Below are positions 1 through 8,519 of a stretch of DNA of 46,088 bases, one piece after another (positions within the stretch are counted from its first letter, which is position 1; each line of letters opens with the position of its first letter). A program made the translations under genes and the position numbers. Location: assembly GCF_013385635.1 (NCBI RefSeq), contig NZ_JACAPR010000035.1, forward strand, positions 1-46,088, given 5' to 3'. Origin of the DNA: Pseudomonas gingeri (GTDB taxonomy: Bacteria > Pseudomonadota > Gammaproteobacteria > Pseudomonadales > Pseudomonadaceae). The notes under the pieces are model-generated. The model saw nothing but the letters and a program-made list of their open reading frames with translations, searched no databases and was not told the origin of the DNA.

Positions 1-30
1 GCGAGTCCATCCAATTACAGGGAGCCCCCC

Positions 31-975
31 CTACACGTTGATCCCGCGCCGGTCCTCCCGCGGACACTGGGCAAACCGCGCCCGGTAGCTGCGGGTGAAG
101 TACGACGGCGACTCGAACCCACTGGCGATACTCACTTCCAGTACGCTCATGTCGGTCTGGCGCAACAATTGGCGCGCCTTCTCCAGGCGCAGGCCCAGAT
201 AGAAGTTGCTCGGGGTGTCCTTGAGATAGAGGCGAAACAGCCGCTCCAGTTGGCGCCGCGTGACCTTGATCGATTCCGCCAGCTCCAGCGTGCTCAGCGG
301 CGGCTCCATGTGCTGTTCCATCTCGCCGACCACCTGCACCAGCTTTTTGTTGCTGATGCCGTAGCGCGTGGCGATCTGCATGCGCTGGTGGTCCTTGCGC
401 GGGCGGATCCGCCCGAGCACGAACTGTTCCGACACCTGGATCGCCAGCTCCGGCCCGTGGGCCTGGCCGATCAGGTCGAGCATCATGTCGATGGAGGCAG
501 TGCCGCCCGCGCAGGTGATGCGTCGGCGGTCGATCTCGAACAGTTCCTGGGTCACTTCCAATTGGGGATAGGACTCCTTGAACGCCTCCAGCGCTTCCCA
601 GTGCAGGGTCATGCGATGACCTTCCAGCAGGCCGGCCTCGGCCAGCACCACGCTGCCGGTGTCGATGCCGCCGAGGGTGACGCCATCGTGATCGAGACGA
701 CGCAACCAGTGCTCCAGGGCCGGGGTCACGAACTTCAGCGGTTCGAAGCCGGCCACCACCAGCAAGGTCGCGCCCTTTTTCAGCGGTTCCAGCGCCGCAT
801 CGGCGTTGACCGACATGCCGTTGCTCGCCAGCACCGCGCCGCCGTCGGCGCTCAGTACATGCCAGCGATACAGCTCGCCGCGAAAGCGATTGGCCACGCG
901 CAGCGGCTCGACCGCCGAGATAAAGCCCATCGCCGAGAAACCCGGCATCAGCAAGAAATAGAAATCCTGGGACAT
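31..975 (-). CDS. cdhR: CdhR, GlxA/AraC-type activator of carnitine catabolism
   Basis: Cytoplasmic transcription regulator of about 314 residues. The N-terminal two thirds is a DJ-1/PfpI-like (GlxA) sensor domain (FYFLLMPGFSAMGF at the start, GGIDTGSVVLAEAGLL mid-domain). The C-terminal 100 residues are an AraC-type double helix-turn-helix, ending with the usual ASGFESPSYFTRSYRARF block. I chose the ATG at 975; the frame is open to 1044, but homologues start at MSQDFYF. It is divergent from caiX, the layout of P. aeruginosa cdhR (PA5389), where CdhR activates carnitine genes. The assignment rests on family resemblance plus synteny. It is a paralogue of GbdR at 6823-7926, and the two differ in effector by inference from P. 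aeruginosa. Confidence 0.9.
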   Translation of the reverse strand: MSQDFYFLLMPGFSAMGFISAVEPLRVANRFRGELYRWHVLSADGGAVLASNGMSVNADAALEPLKKGATLLVVAGFEPLKFVTPALEHWLRRLDHDGVTLGGIDTGSVVLAEAGLLEGHRMTLHWEALEAFKESYPQLEVTQELFEIDRRRITCAGGTASIDMMLDLIGQAHGPELAIQVSEQFVLGRIRPRKDHQRMQIATRYGISNKKLVQVVGEMEQHMEPPLSTLELAESIKVTRRQLERLFRLYLKDTPSNFYLGLRLEKARQLLRQTDMSVLEVSIASGFESPSYFTRSYRARFAQCPREDRRGINV

Positions 976-1170
976 GGAGCGCACTCGCAAGACGGGTAGC
1001 GTTGCCGATGTGATACGCCAGTTCGACGATGGCGACAAGAGCACAGGTCGCTGCTGTGCAAGAGTCGGTCGCCGCTGTGCGCTTTCAGTGGGGCAGAGCT
1101 GCGTAACTTGAGCATCACCGGCGCATCAGACACCGGAACCGACAATAAACGACCTGCCGAGGAAACCATC
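976..1170. promoter_or_regulatory. Divergent cdhR-caiX control region
   Basis: This 195-bp gap between two divergent starts must hold both promoters. Close to caiX there is a short direct repeat, GCATCA at 1112-1117 and 1123-1128, 11 bp apart (one helical turn). It is a possible but unproven half-site pair for an AraC-type regulator. A GAGGA-like ribosome site lies just before the caiX ATG at 1171. No clear sigma-70 hexamers could be assigned. Confidence 0.4.
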
Positions 1171-2115
1171 ATGAAACGACTGATCAGCCGCTGTGCAATC
1201 GCACTCACCGGTACCGCGCTCTTGAGCACTGGCGTCATGGCCGCGGACCAGGCGTCCTGTCAGAACGTCCGCCTCGGCGTCGTCAACTGGACCGATGTGA
1301 TCGCCACCAGCGCCATGACCCAGGTGCTGCTCGACGGCCTGGGCTACCAGGTCAAGCAGACCAGCGCGTCCCAGCAGATCATCTTCGCCGGCATCCGCGA
1401 CCAGCGCCTGGACATGTTCCTGGGCTACTGGAACCCGCTGATGACCCAGACCATCACGCCGTTTGTCGAGGGCAAGCAGGTGAAGGTGCTCGCCGAACCG
1501 AGCCTCAAGGACGCCCGCGCGACCCTGGCCGTACCGACCTACCTGGCCGACAAGGGCCTGAAGACCTTTGCCGATATCGCCAAGTTCGAAAAAGAACTGG
1601 GCGGCAAGATCTATGGCATCGAACCCGGCTCGGGCGCCAACACCCAGATCAAGGAAATGATCGCCAAGAACCAGTTCGGCCTGGGCAAGTTCCAGTTGGT
1701 GGAATCCAGTGAGGCCGCCATGCTCTCGGCAGTGGATCGCGCCGTGCGCCGCAAGGAGGCCGTGGTGTTCTTCGGCTGGGCGCCGCACCCGATGAACGTC
1801 AACGTGCAGATGACCTATCTCACCGGCAGTGAAAATGCCCTGGGCCCGAACGAAGGCATGGCCACCGTCTGGACCGTCACCGCGCCGACCTATGCCGCGC
1901 AATGCCCGAACGTGAACAAGCTGCTGACCAACCTGACCTTCACCGCCGAAGACGAGAGCCGGATGATGCAACCGCTGCTCGATCACAAGGACGCGCTGGA
2001 GTCGGCCAAGCAGTGGCTCAAGGATCACCCGCAAGACAAGGCCCGCTGGCTGGAAGGGGTGACCACCTTCGATGGCAAGCCGGCCGCCGACAACCTGCAA
2101 CTGACCAGCAAGTAA
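1171..2115 (+). CDS. caiX: CaiX, periplasmic carnitine-binding protein
   Basis: Solute-binding protein of 314 residues with a Sec signal peptide of about 24 residues (MKRLISRCAIALTGTALLS, cleavage near VMA-ADQ). It belongs to the OpuAC/ProX family (LGVVNWTDVIATSAMTQVLL; FFGWAPHPMN). In P. aeruginosa CaiX delivers carnitine to the core CbcWV permease/ATPase; here cbcWV sits 9-10 kb downstream, which fits. It keeps a Cys near the mature N-terminus (ASCQN) and a late Cys (AAQCPN), a pair also present in the paralogue CbcX and probably disulphide-bonded. The ATG at 1171 is preceded by a GAGGAA ribosome site; the frame is open upstream to 1108 but gives no signal peptide there. First gene of the cdh operon. 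Confidence 0.92.
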   Translation: MKRLISRCAIALTGTALLSTGVMAADQASCQNVRLGVVNWTDVIATSAMTQVLLDGLGYQVKQTSASQQIIFAGIRDQRLDMFLGYWNPLMTQTITPFVEGKQVKVLAEPSLKDARATLAVPTYLADKGLKTFADIAKFEKELGGKIYGIEPGSGANTQIKEMIAKNQFGLGKFQLVESSEAAMLSAVDRAVRRKEAVVFFGWAPHPMNVNVQMTYLTGSENALGPNEGMATVWTVTAPTYAAQCPNVNKLLTNLTFTAEDESRMMQPLLDHKDALESAKQWLKDHPQDKARWLEGVTTFDGKPAADNLQLTSK

Positions 2116-2132
2116 CTCACCGAAAATCGCAC

Positions 2133-2154
2133 CCGCAGCCCTCGACGGCTGCGG
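2133..2154 (+). other. Intercistronic hairpin after caiX
   Basis: An 8-bp perfect stem, CCGCAGCC (2133-2140) and GGCTGCGG (2147-2154), with a 6-nt loop. No T-tract follows, so it is not a classical terminator. It probably protects the caiX transcript end or partly attenuates, which would keep binding protein in excess over the enzymes. A similar hairpin follows cbcX. Confidence 0.55.
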
Positions 2155-2187
2155 TGTGAACCACCACGCCTGTAAGGAACCCGCACC

Positions 2188-3075
2188 ATGAACCACGACG
2201 TCATCATCACCTGCGCACTCACCGGTGCTGGCGACACGACCGGCAGAAGCCCTCACGTTCCGGTCACGCCCAAACAGATCGCGGCGGCTGCCGTTGAAGC
2301 GGCCAAGGCCGGCGCCACCGTGGTGCATTGCCATGTACGCAATCCCGAGACCGGCAAGTTCAGCCGCGACGTGGCGCTCTACCGCGAAGTGATGGAGCGC
2401 ATCCGCGAGGCGGACGTCGACATCATCGTCAACCTCACCGCCGGCATGGGCGGCGACCTGGAAATCGGCGCCGGCGAAAATCCGATGGAGTTCGGTCCGA
2501 ACACCGACCTGGTCGGCCCGCTGACCCGCCTGGCCCACGTCGAGGCCCTGCTGCCGGAAATCTGCACCCTGGACTGCGGCACCCTGAACTTCGGCGACGG
2601 CGACACCATCTACGTCTCCACCCCGGCGCAGCTGCGTGCCGGCGCCAAACGCATTCAAGAGCTGGGCGTGAAGGCCGAGCTGGAAATCTTCGACACCGGT
2701 CACCTGTGGTTCGCCAAGCAGATGATGAAGGAAGGCCTGCTGGACGACCCGCTGTTCCAACTGTGCCTGGGCATTCCCTGGGGCGCCCCGGCTGACACCA
2801 CCACCATGAAGGCCATGGTCGACAACCTGCCGGCGGGCGCGGTCTGGGCCGGTTTCGGTATCGGTCGCATGCAGATGCCGATGGCCGCGCAAGCGGTGTT
2901 GCTGGGCGGCAACGTGCGGGTCGGCCTGGAAGACAACCTGTGGCTGGACAAGGGCGTACTGGCGACCAATGGCCAGTTGGTCGAGCGCGCCACGGAAATC
3001 CTCAGCCGCCTGGGCGCCCGCGTCCTGACCCCGGCCGAAGGTCGGGCGAAGATGGGCCTGACCAAGCGCGGTTGA
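2188..3075 (+). CDS. cdhC: CdhC, beta-keto acid cleavage enzyme for 3-dehydrocarnitine
   Basis: BKACE-family (former DUF849) enzyme of 295 residues. The family uses Zn and acetyl-CoA to cleave a beta-keto acid; with 3-dehydrocarnitine the products are acetoacetate and betainyl-CoA. Family landmarks are the N-terminal ITCALTGAGDT, the metal-binding VVHCHVRNP (His47 and His49), LDCGTLNFGD mid-protein, and the C-terminal VRVGLEDNL. It lies between caiX and cdhA as in P. aeruginosa (PA5387). The ATG at 2188 follows a TAAGGA ribosome site. Cytoplasmic. The substrate assignment comes from the operon, the fold from the sequence. Confidence 0.92.
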   Translation: MNHDVIITCALTGAGDTTGRSPHVPVTPKQIAAAAVEAAKAGATVVHCHVRNPETGKFSRDVALYREVMERIREADVDIIVNLTAGMGGDLEIGAGENPMEFGPNTDLVGPLTRLAHVEALLPEICTLDCGTLNFGDGDTIYVSTPAQLRAGAKRIQELGVKAELEIFDTGHLWFAKQMMKEGLLDDPLFQLCLGIPWGAPADTTTMKAMVDNLPAGAVWAGFGIGRMQMPMAAQAVLLGGNVRVGLEDNLWLDKGVLATNGQLVERATEILSRLGARVLTPAEGRAKMGLTKRG

Positions 3076-3095
3076 TCCCAACACCCCATTTCACC

Positions 3096-3188
3096 TGTGG
3101 GAGCGGGCTTGCCCGCGAAGACAATGTTCCTGCCACAGAAAATGTGGCGGATATACGACCCTCTTCGCGGGCAAGCTCGCTCCCACAG
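3096..3188. repeat. REP pair (BIME) between cdhC and cdhA
   Basis: Two inverted REP units of the GGGAGCGGGCTTGCCCGCGA type at about 3096-3121 and 3163-3188. They face each other inside the cdh operon and could form a large stem that stabilises the upstream mRNA or modulates read-through. Confidence 0.85.
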
Positions 3189-3216
3189 GGTTCATCGAAC
3201 TCTTCAGGAACATGCC

Positions 3217-4182
3217 ATGAGCTTTATCACCGAAATCAAAACCTTCGCCGCCCTGGGCAGCGGTGTCATCGGCAGCGGCTGGGTCTCCCGCGCCCTCGCC
3301 CACGGCCTTGACGTTATTGCCTGGGACCCGGCGCCCGGCGCCGAAGCGGCCCTGCGCAAGCGCGTCGCCAATGCCTGGGGCGCCCTGGAGAAACAAGGCC
3401 TGGCTCCTGGCGCCTCGCAGGACCGCCTGCGCTTTGTCGCCACCATCGAAGAATGCGTGAAGGACGCCGACTTCATCCAGGAAAGCGCCCCGGAACGCCT
3501 TGAGCTGAAACTCGAACTGCACGGCAAGATCAGCGCCGCGGCCAAGCCCAATGCCCTGATCGGCTCCAGCACCTCGGGCCTGTTGCCCAGCGAATTCTAC
3601 GAAGGCGCCACCCACCCGGAGCGCTGCGTGGTCGGCCACCCGTTCAACCCGGTGTACCTGCTGCCTCTGGTGGAAGTGGTCGGCGGCAAGAATACCGCGC
3701 CGGAAGCGGTACAAGCGGCGATGAAAGTCTATGAATCCCTCGGCATGCGCCCGCTGCACGTACGCAAGGAAGTCCCGGGCTTTATCGCCGACCGCCTGCT
3801 CGAAGCGCTGTGGCGCGAGGCGCTGCACCTGGTCAACGATGGTGTCGCCACCACCGGCGAAATCGACGATGCGATCCGCTTTGGCGCCGGTCTGCGCTGG
3901 TCGTTCATGGGCACCTTCCTGACCTACACCCTGGCCGGCGGCGATGCCGGCATGCGTCACTTCATGGCGCAGTTCGGCCCGGCACTGCAGTTGCCCTGGA
4001 CCTACCTGCCGGCCCCGGAACTGACCGACAAGCTGATCGACGATGTGGTCGACGGCACCAGCGACCAGTTGGGCAAACACAGCATTTCGGCCCTGGAACG
4101 CTATCGTGACGACTGCCTGCTGGCGGTGCTGGAAGCGGTGAAGACCACCAAGGCCAAGCATGGCATGAGTTTCAGCGAGTAA
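3217..4182 (+). CDS. cdhA: CdhA, L-carnitine dehydrogenase
   Basis: NAD-dependent 3-hydroxyacyl-CoA-dehydrogenase-like enzyme of 321 residues, oxidising L-carnitine to 3-dehydrocarnitine, the substrate of CdhC. The Rossmann glycine motif GSGVIGSGW is at residues 14-22. The family signature VVGHPFNPVYLLPLVEVVGG supplies the catalytic His. The helical C-terminal domain begins near PGFIADRLLEALWREAL. The frame is open from 3097 through the REP element, but the ATG at 3217 after TCAGGAA is the start. CdhA is fused to a thioesterase domain in some bacteria; here the thioesterase is the separate gene 3' of it. Confidence 0.93.
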   Translation: MSFITEIKTFAALGSGVIGSGWVSRALAHGLDVIAWDPAPGAEAALRKRVANAWGALEKQGLAPGASQDRLRFVATIEECVKDADFIQESAPERLELKLELHGKISAAAKPNALIGSSTSGLLPSEFYEGATHPERCVVGHPFNPVYLLPLVEVVGGKNTAPEAVQAAMKVYESLGMRPLHVRKEVPGFIADRLLEALWREALHLVNDGVATTGEIDDAIRFGAGLRWSFMGTFLTYTLAGGDAGMRHFMAQFGPALQLPWTYLPAPELTDKLIDDVVDGTSDQLGKHSISALERYRDDCLLAVLEAVKTTKAKHGMSFSE

Positions 4183-4239
4183 ATGGGCCGCCCTTCCGAG
4201 GGCAAGCCTTGGCACCAATCAAGCCTGAAATACAAACCT

Positions 4240-4325
4240 TGTGGGAGCCGGCTTGCCGGCGATGACGGCCAACAAGGCCATGCAAGACTTACTGGCCTCA
4301 TCGCCGGCAAGCCGGCTCCTACAGG
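4240..4325. repeat. REP pair (BIME) between cdhA and cdhB
   Basis: Inverted units GGAGCCGGCTTGCCGGCGAT near 4243-4262 and its complement near 4300-4319, separated by about 37 bp. This is the second BIME inside the cdh operon. Confidence 0.88.
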
Positions 4326-4355
4326 GTAGGTCTCTATTTTCACTGGAACACTGCC

Positions 4356-4832
4356 ATGCCTACCCTCACCACCTACACCACCGAAATCAGCCCCGACTGG
4401 GTCGACTACAACGGCCATCTGCGCGACGCCTTCTACCTGCTGATCTTCAGCTATGCCACCGACGCCCTGATGGAGCGCCTGGGCATGGACAGCAACAACC
4501 GCGAAGCCACCGGCAGCTCGCTGTTCACCCTCGAACTGCACCTCAACTACCTGCACGAAGTGAAGCTCGGCGCCCAGGTCGAAGTACACACCCGGATCAT
4601 CGGCCACGACGCCAAGCGCCTGCACCTCTACCACAGCCTGCACCTGGTGGGCGGTGACAAGGAACTGGCCGGCAACGAACAGATGCTGCTGCACGTCGAC
4701 CTCGCCGGTCCGCGTTCGGCGCCCTTCAGCGAAGCGGTACTGGAAAAGCTGCAAGCCATTGTCGAAGACCAGGCCGACCTGTCGGCTCCCGAGTACATCG
4801 GCCGCGTGATTGGGCTGCCCGCGAAAAAATAA
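4356..4832 (+). CDS. cdhB: CdhB, betainyl-CoA thioesterase (hot-dog fold)
   Basis: Hot-dog-fold acyl-CoA thioesterase of 158 residues (4HBT-like). The N-terminal block WVDYNGHLRDAFYLLIFSYATDAL carries the conserved D-x-N-G-H active-site motif, followed by the strand TLELHLNYLHEVKLG. In carnitine clusters this enzyme hydrolyses betainyl-CoA, made by CdhC, to free glycine betaine and CoA. It follows cdhA and leads directly into the dioxygenase gene with a 24-bp gap. The function is inferred from fold plus operon; the fold is secure. Confidence 0.88.
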   Translation: MPTLTTYTTEISPDWVDYNGHLRDAFYLLIFSYATDALMERLGMDSNNREATGSSLFTLELHLNYLHEVKLGAQVEVHTRIIGHDAKRLHLYHSLHLVGGDKELAGNEQMLLHVDLAGPRSAPFSEAVLEKLQAIVEDQADLSAPEYIGRVIGLPAKK

Positions 4833-4856
4833 GAAACCACCGTAAAGGAGCTCACC

Positions 4857-6020
4857 GTGAACACCGCCGCCGCGTTTGCCGACTTCCGCAGTTATCCGCT
4901 GATCAGTGCCCTGACCGCCGTGCATCCGCTGGCGGATCGCATCGAGGTGTATTGGGCGGATGGGCGCATCAGTCCCTACCACCACGTCTGGTTGCGGGAC
5001 AACTGCCCGTGTCCGCACTGCGTGTACACGGTGACCCGCGAGCAGGTACTGGAAATCGTCGATGTACCCGAGGACCTGGCTCCGGCTGCCATCCGTATCG
5101 ACGGCAGCGGCTGCCTGTGCATCGACTGGCAGGACGGTCACGCCAGCCGTTTCGATCCGGGCTGGCTACGGGCCCATGCCTATGACGACGAGTCGCGCGC
5201 CGAGCGCCAGGCCGGCAAACCGAAAAGCCGGCTGTGGGACAGCAGCCTGGCGTTGCCGGTGTTCGAGTTCGCGGCGCTCAAGGAAGACCCGAAAATCCTG
5301 CTGCAATGGCTGGTGGCCTTGCGCGATACCGGCCTGACCCAGGTGCGTGGCGTCCCTACCGAACCCGGCTCATTGTCCGAGGTGGCCAAGCTGATCGCGT
5401 TTATCCGCCAGACCAACTTCGGCGTGCTGTTCAACGTGCAATCCAAGGCCGACGCCGACAGCAATGCCTACACCGCCTTCAACCTGCCCCTGCACAGCGA
5501 CCTGCCGACCCGCGAGCTGCAACCCGGACTGCAATTCCTGCACTGCCTGGTGAACGACGCCGAGGGTGGCGAGAGCATTTTCGTCGATGGTTTTGCCATT
5601 GCCGATGCGCTGCGTCGGGAAGATCCGGCGGCATTTCGCGCACTCTGTGAAATCCCCGTGGAATTTCGCAACAAGGACCGCCACAGCGACTACCGCTGCC
5701 TGGCACCGATCATCGCCCTAGACAGCCTCGGCCAGGTCAGCGAGATCCGCATGGCCAACTTCCTGCGCGGGCCCTTCGATGCGTCCACGGAACAGATGCC
5801 GGTGCTCTACGGCGCCTATCGACGCTTTATCGCCATGACCCGCGAATCACGTTTTCGCCTGATGCGCCGGCTCAACCCTGGCGAACTGTGGTGCTTCGAC
5901 AACCGCCGCACCCTGCACGCGCGCAACGCCTTCGACCCGGCCACCGGCGCGCGGCACTTCCAGGGTTGCTATATCGACCGGGATGAATTGCTCTCGCGGA
6001 TACTGGTGTTGCAGCGCTGA
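4857..6020 (+). CDS. Gamma-butyrobetaine dioxygenase (2OG-Fe(II))
   Basis: Protein of 387 residues related to BBOX/GBBH, which hydroxylates gamma-butyrobetaine to L-carnitine using 2-oxoglutarate, O2 and Fe(II). The N-terminal zinc domain shows Cys50, Cys52 and Cys55 in DNCPCPHCVY plus His95 (DGHASRF). The TauD-like catalytic domain has the iron ligands His213 and Asp215 (LHSDLPTRE) and His354 (RTLHARNAF), with Arg366 placed to bind 2-oxoglutarate. It starts at GTG 4857 after a strong AAGGAG (about 4844-4849). Last gene of the cdh operon, so butyrobetaine feeds directly into the carnitine route. Length is normal for the family. Confidence 0.92.
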   Translation: MNTAAAFADFRSYPLISALTAVHPLADRIEVYWADGRISPYHHVWLRDNCPCPHCVYTVTREQVLEIVDVPEDLAPAAIRIDGSGCLCIDWQDGHASRFDPGWLRAHAYDDESRAERQAGKPKSRLWDSSLALPVFEFAALKEDPKILLQWLVALRDTGLTQVRGVPTEPGSLSEVAKLIAFIRQTNFGVLFNVQSKADADSNAYTAFNLPLHSDLPTRELQPGLQFLHCLVNDAEGGESIFVDGFAIADALRREDPAAFRALCEIPVEFRNKDRHSDYRCLAPIIALDSLGQVSEIRMANFLRGPFDASTEQMPVLYGAYRRFIAMTRESRFRLMRRLNPGELWCFDNRRTLHARNAFDPATGARHFQGCYIDRDELLSRILVLQR

Positions 6021-6037
6021 ACCCGGCACCGCCCGAC

Positions 6038-6152
6038 TGATCGCTCCCACGCTCCCGCGTGGGAATGCCTCACTGGACGCTCGGCGTCCGCTGCGGATCT
6101 GTGACGCGGAGCGTCGCGGCTGCATGCCCACGCGGAGCGTGGGAACGATCAA
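6038..6152. repeat. Second-family palindromic repeat (GTTCCCACGC type)
   Basis: Long imperfect inverted repeat. Outer arms are GATCGCTCCCACGC and its near complement GCGTGGGAACGATC at the far end; inner arms are built from GGACGC/GCGTCC and related blocks. It is distinct from the GGCTTGCC REP family. Related copies are at 23701-23731 and 31548-31645. It closes the cdh operon and may act in transcript termination. Confidence 0.75.
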
Positions 6153-6418
6153 TGCCCCCTTCCCGCAGGCAAAAAAAACCCCGATCAAGCCGTGACAGGA
6201 TCGAGGTGAGAGAGTGTCTGCAGCAGTTGAATGTCGAGAGGGTGACCAAACCATCGACGGGTCTGCTGGGGCCCAGTGTGCCCACTCCCCCGACCTGCGA
6301 GTTAGCCGAAAACGACCTGTTCATAGGTATCACAGTCACTGCGACAATCTGCCCTTGCCGACACTTGCAGTGGCTACCAGAATCGAAACACGATCACGCT
6401 CTGAATAGGACAAGCGCC

Positions 6419-6682
6419 ATGATGTACGCGGATTTGATTGACCAGGAAGACCTGCTGGGCCAACTGAAGTCCCTGGGCTTCGAAGTACCGAACGGTGCCA
6501 CCGCCGAGCAGGCCTGTGAGTGCGCGGTACGGGGATTGAACGATGTGCGGGCGATGACCCTGCGGACCATGGTCAAGCAGATGTACACCAGCAGCGCGAC
6601 GATCCTGCCGGCGGTGCGCCAGGCCATCGACAAGCAGTTGCTGCCGGCGCTGGCGGAGTATCAGCAGACACGCCCGGCCTGA
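6419..6682 (+). CDS. Conserved small protein of unknown function
   Basis: Predicted 87-residue acidic-to-neutral cytoplasmic protein (MMYADLIDQEDLLGQLKSLG to the end QQTRPA), without signal peptide or membrane segment. It looks all-helical. The start is one of two adjacent ATGs at 6419/6422, with AGGA at 6407-6410. The frame is open upstream to 6059 but runs through the palindromic repeat, so the longer version is unlikely. It sits between the carnitine operon and gbdR, roughly where P. aeruginosa also has small unknown genes. I do not recognise a domain; codon use is typical of the neighbours. Confidence 0.6.
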   Translation: MMYADLIDQEDLLGQLKSLGFEVPNGATAEQACECAVRGLNDVRAMTLRTMVKQMYTSSATILPAVRQAIDKQLLPALAEYQQTRPA

Positions 6683-6704
6683 TCATTGATGACGCCGCGA
6701 AACT

Positions 6705-6789
6705 TGTAGGAGCCGGCTTGCCGGCGATGAGGCCAGTGAGCCTTGCATCGTCTGATCAGCCGCCATCGCCGGCAAGCCAGCTCCTACAG
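6705..6789. repeat. REP pair (BIME) before the gbdR 3' end
   Basis: Inverted REP units TAGGAGCCGGCTTGCCGGCGA and complement around a spacer beginning GAGGCCAGTGAGCCTTGCAT. The same spacer type recurs in the BIMEs near 19.7, 20.7 and 31.7 kb. Confidence 0.85.
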
Positions 6790-6822
6790 GTACGGTGTTT
6801 CAGTCAAGTGTTGCGAGGTGGC

Positions 6823-7926
6823 TCAGAGCCTCACACTGGCAAACGTCGACTCGTTGCGCGCCTGGCTCAAGGCCGACATCGGTCCGGACAACGGGGCCAG
6901 GACCAGCGCCTGCGGAATCGGCATCATCGCCACCTGCTGGGTGGTGTTGGAACCGACACGCTCGTCACGCGGCGGAATGCCGAAGTACTCGCGGTAGCAC
7001 TTGGAGAAGTGCGGCGTCGAGACGAAGCCGCAGACCGACGCCACTTCGATGATCGACATCGGCGTCTGCTTGAGCAACTGCCGCGCGCGGATCAGCCGCA
7101 GCTTGAGGTAGTAGCGCGACGGCGAACAGTGCAGGTACTTCTGGAACAGCCGCTCCAACTGCCGACGGGACACGGCAACATACACTGCCAGTTCGTCGAG
7201 ATCGATCGGTTCTTCCAGGTTGGCTTCCATCAGCGCAACGATTTCCTGCAACTTCGGCTGGTTGGTGCCGAGCATGTGCTTGAGCGGCACGCGCTGGTGA
7301 TCCTGTTCGTTGCGGATACGCTCGTAGACGAACATCTCGGAGATCGCCGCCGACAGTTCACGGCCGTGATCGCGGCTGATCAAGTGCAGCATCATGTCCA
7401 GCGGCGCCGTGCCGCCGGAGCTGGTGAAGCGGTTGCGGTCGAGGGTGAACAGGCGGGTGCTCATGGCGACGCGCGGGAAGGCTTCCTGCATCGACGCCAG
7501 GCATTCCCAGTGCACGCTGCAATCGAAGCCGTCGAGCAGGCCGGCACAGGCCAGCGCCCAACTGCCGGTGCACACCGCGCCAAGGCGGCGGGACTGACGG
7601 GCCTGGCTCTGCAACCAGGACACGTGTTCACGGGTCACGGTGCGCTGGATACCGATGCCGCCGCAAACAATCACGGTGTCCATCGCCGGTGCTTTGTGCA
7701 TGGAGGCATCGGGTGTGATCTGCAGGCCGTCGCTGGCCCAGACCTGTCCGCCGTCGACGCTCAGGGTCGTCCAGCGATACAGCTCGCGACCGGACAGTTG
7801 GTTGGCCATACGCAGCGGTTCGACCGCGGAAGCCAGGGAAATGAGCGTGAAATTGTCCAGCAGCAGGAAGCCGATGGATTGAGGCGCACGGTTCTGGGGC
7901 TGGGCCCCGGACTGGAACGACGTCAT
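6823..7926 (-). CDS. gbdR: GbdR, glycine betaine-responsive GlxA/AraC activator
   Basis: Regulator of 367 residues with a GlxA/DJ-1-like N-terminal domain (SIGFLLLDNFTLISLASAVEPLRMANQL; GAVCTGSWALACAGLLDG) and a C-terminal AraC HTH pair (ELAVYVAVSRRQLERLFQKYL; EVASVCGFVSTPHFSKCYREYFG). In P. aeruginosa GbdR senses glycine betaine and dimethylglycine and activates betaine, choline-import and sarcosine genes. Its position between the cdh cluster and sdaB-cbcXWV matches PA5380. A GAGGAGAT ribosome site precedes the ATG at 7926. Likely targets in this window are sdaB, cbcXWV and perhaps caiX. Confidence 0.93.
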   Translation of the reverse strand: MTSFQSGAQPQNRAPQSIGFLLLDNFTLISLASAVEPLRMANQLSGRELYRWTTLSVDGGQVWASDGLQITPDASMHKAPAMDTVIVCGGIGIQRTVTREHVSWLQSQARQSRRLGAVCTGSWALACAGLLDGFDCSVHWECLASMQEAFPRVAMSTRLFTLDRNRFTSSGGTAPLDMMLHLISRDHGRELSAAISEMFVYERIRNEQDHQRVPLKHMLGTNQPKLQEIVALMEANLEEPIDLDELAVYVAVSRRQLERLFQKYLHCSPSRYYLKLRLIRARQLLKQTPMSIIEVASVCGFVSTPHFSKCYREYFGIPPRDERVGSNTTQQVAMMPIPQALVLAPLSGPMSALSQARNESTFASVRL

Positions 7927-8519
7927 CGCGATATCTCCTCACACAAAGCGGGTGATGGCCTCAGGCGGAGGCTCTTGTTATTGCCCTAGTTCCCTGTAGG
8001 AAAAGGTGCTTTGTAATGACAGAGCAATTGCCATGCCTAAAATTGAATGTGTATTCAATAACTCCTGAAAACGACATGGCGGCGTGTCTATATAGCCCCT
8101 GCCGGGAGTGCGGGTTATAAGCGTGAGAATGTTCTGCAAGCGCCCTGCTTCAGCGGGTTGAGCAAATCGGTAGCACTTGTGTTTCAGGCACGGGAAAGCG
8201 CCGGGCGGGAGTGTCACCGCAAGCACGGTCGACCGGCGGTAACGGGGCACGATCCTGGTTGTGCCCGGGTACTTCAGTTATCTGTTTGCGACGCGCCAAA
8301 AGGTGGCGCAGAGCGGGTTTGATGGGCGATTAGTGCACAATCCTGCAGTGACCGGACTGACGCTTTCGCTGGCAAGCCAGCTCCCACAGTTGACCGCGCA
8401 AATCATGACAAGGCACGCCCACAGGTTCGGAGTCGTACGTACCTTCCGGGCACGACAAAAAAACTTGTGGGAGCTGGCTTGCCAGCGAAGAGGCCAGCAC
8501 GATCACCCCCTATTCCGGA
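7927..8519. promoter_or_regulatory. gbdR upstream region and gbdR-sdaB gap
   Basis: The 593 bp hold the gbdR promoter at the left and a BIME at the right (listed separately). The 90-residue minus-strand frame (7978-8250) and the 92-residue plus-strand frame (8261-8539) have no ribosome site or recognisable content and are not called genes. The stretch 7980-8110 is AT-richer than its surroundings, as expected for a promoter. Confidence 0.45.
8364..8491. repeat. Inverted REP pair downstream of sdaB
   Basis: A unit TTCGCTGGCAAGCCAGCTCC near 8365-8384 and its complement GGAGCTGGCTTGCCAGCGAA near 8470-8489, about 85 bp apart. This is the GCTGGC sub-type of the REP family. Confidence 0.85.

Noticed and set aside
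1126..3084. 652-residue open frame on the minus strand opposite caiX-cdhC
   Set aside because: High-GC shadow frame: composition rich in His, Gly, Gln and Arg, no ribosome site, and the opposite strand carries two clearly conserved genes.
7978..8250. 90-residue minus-strand frame upstream of gbdR
   Set aside because: No ribosome site, no recognisable content, and lies where the gbdR promoter must be.
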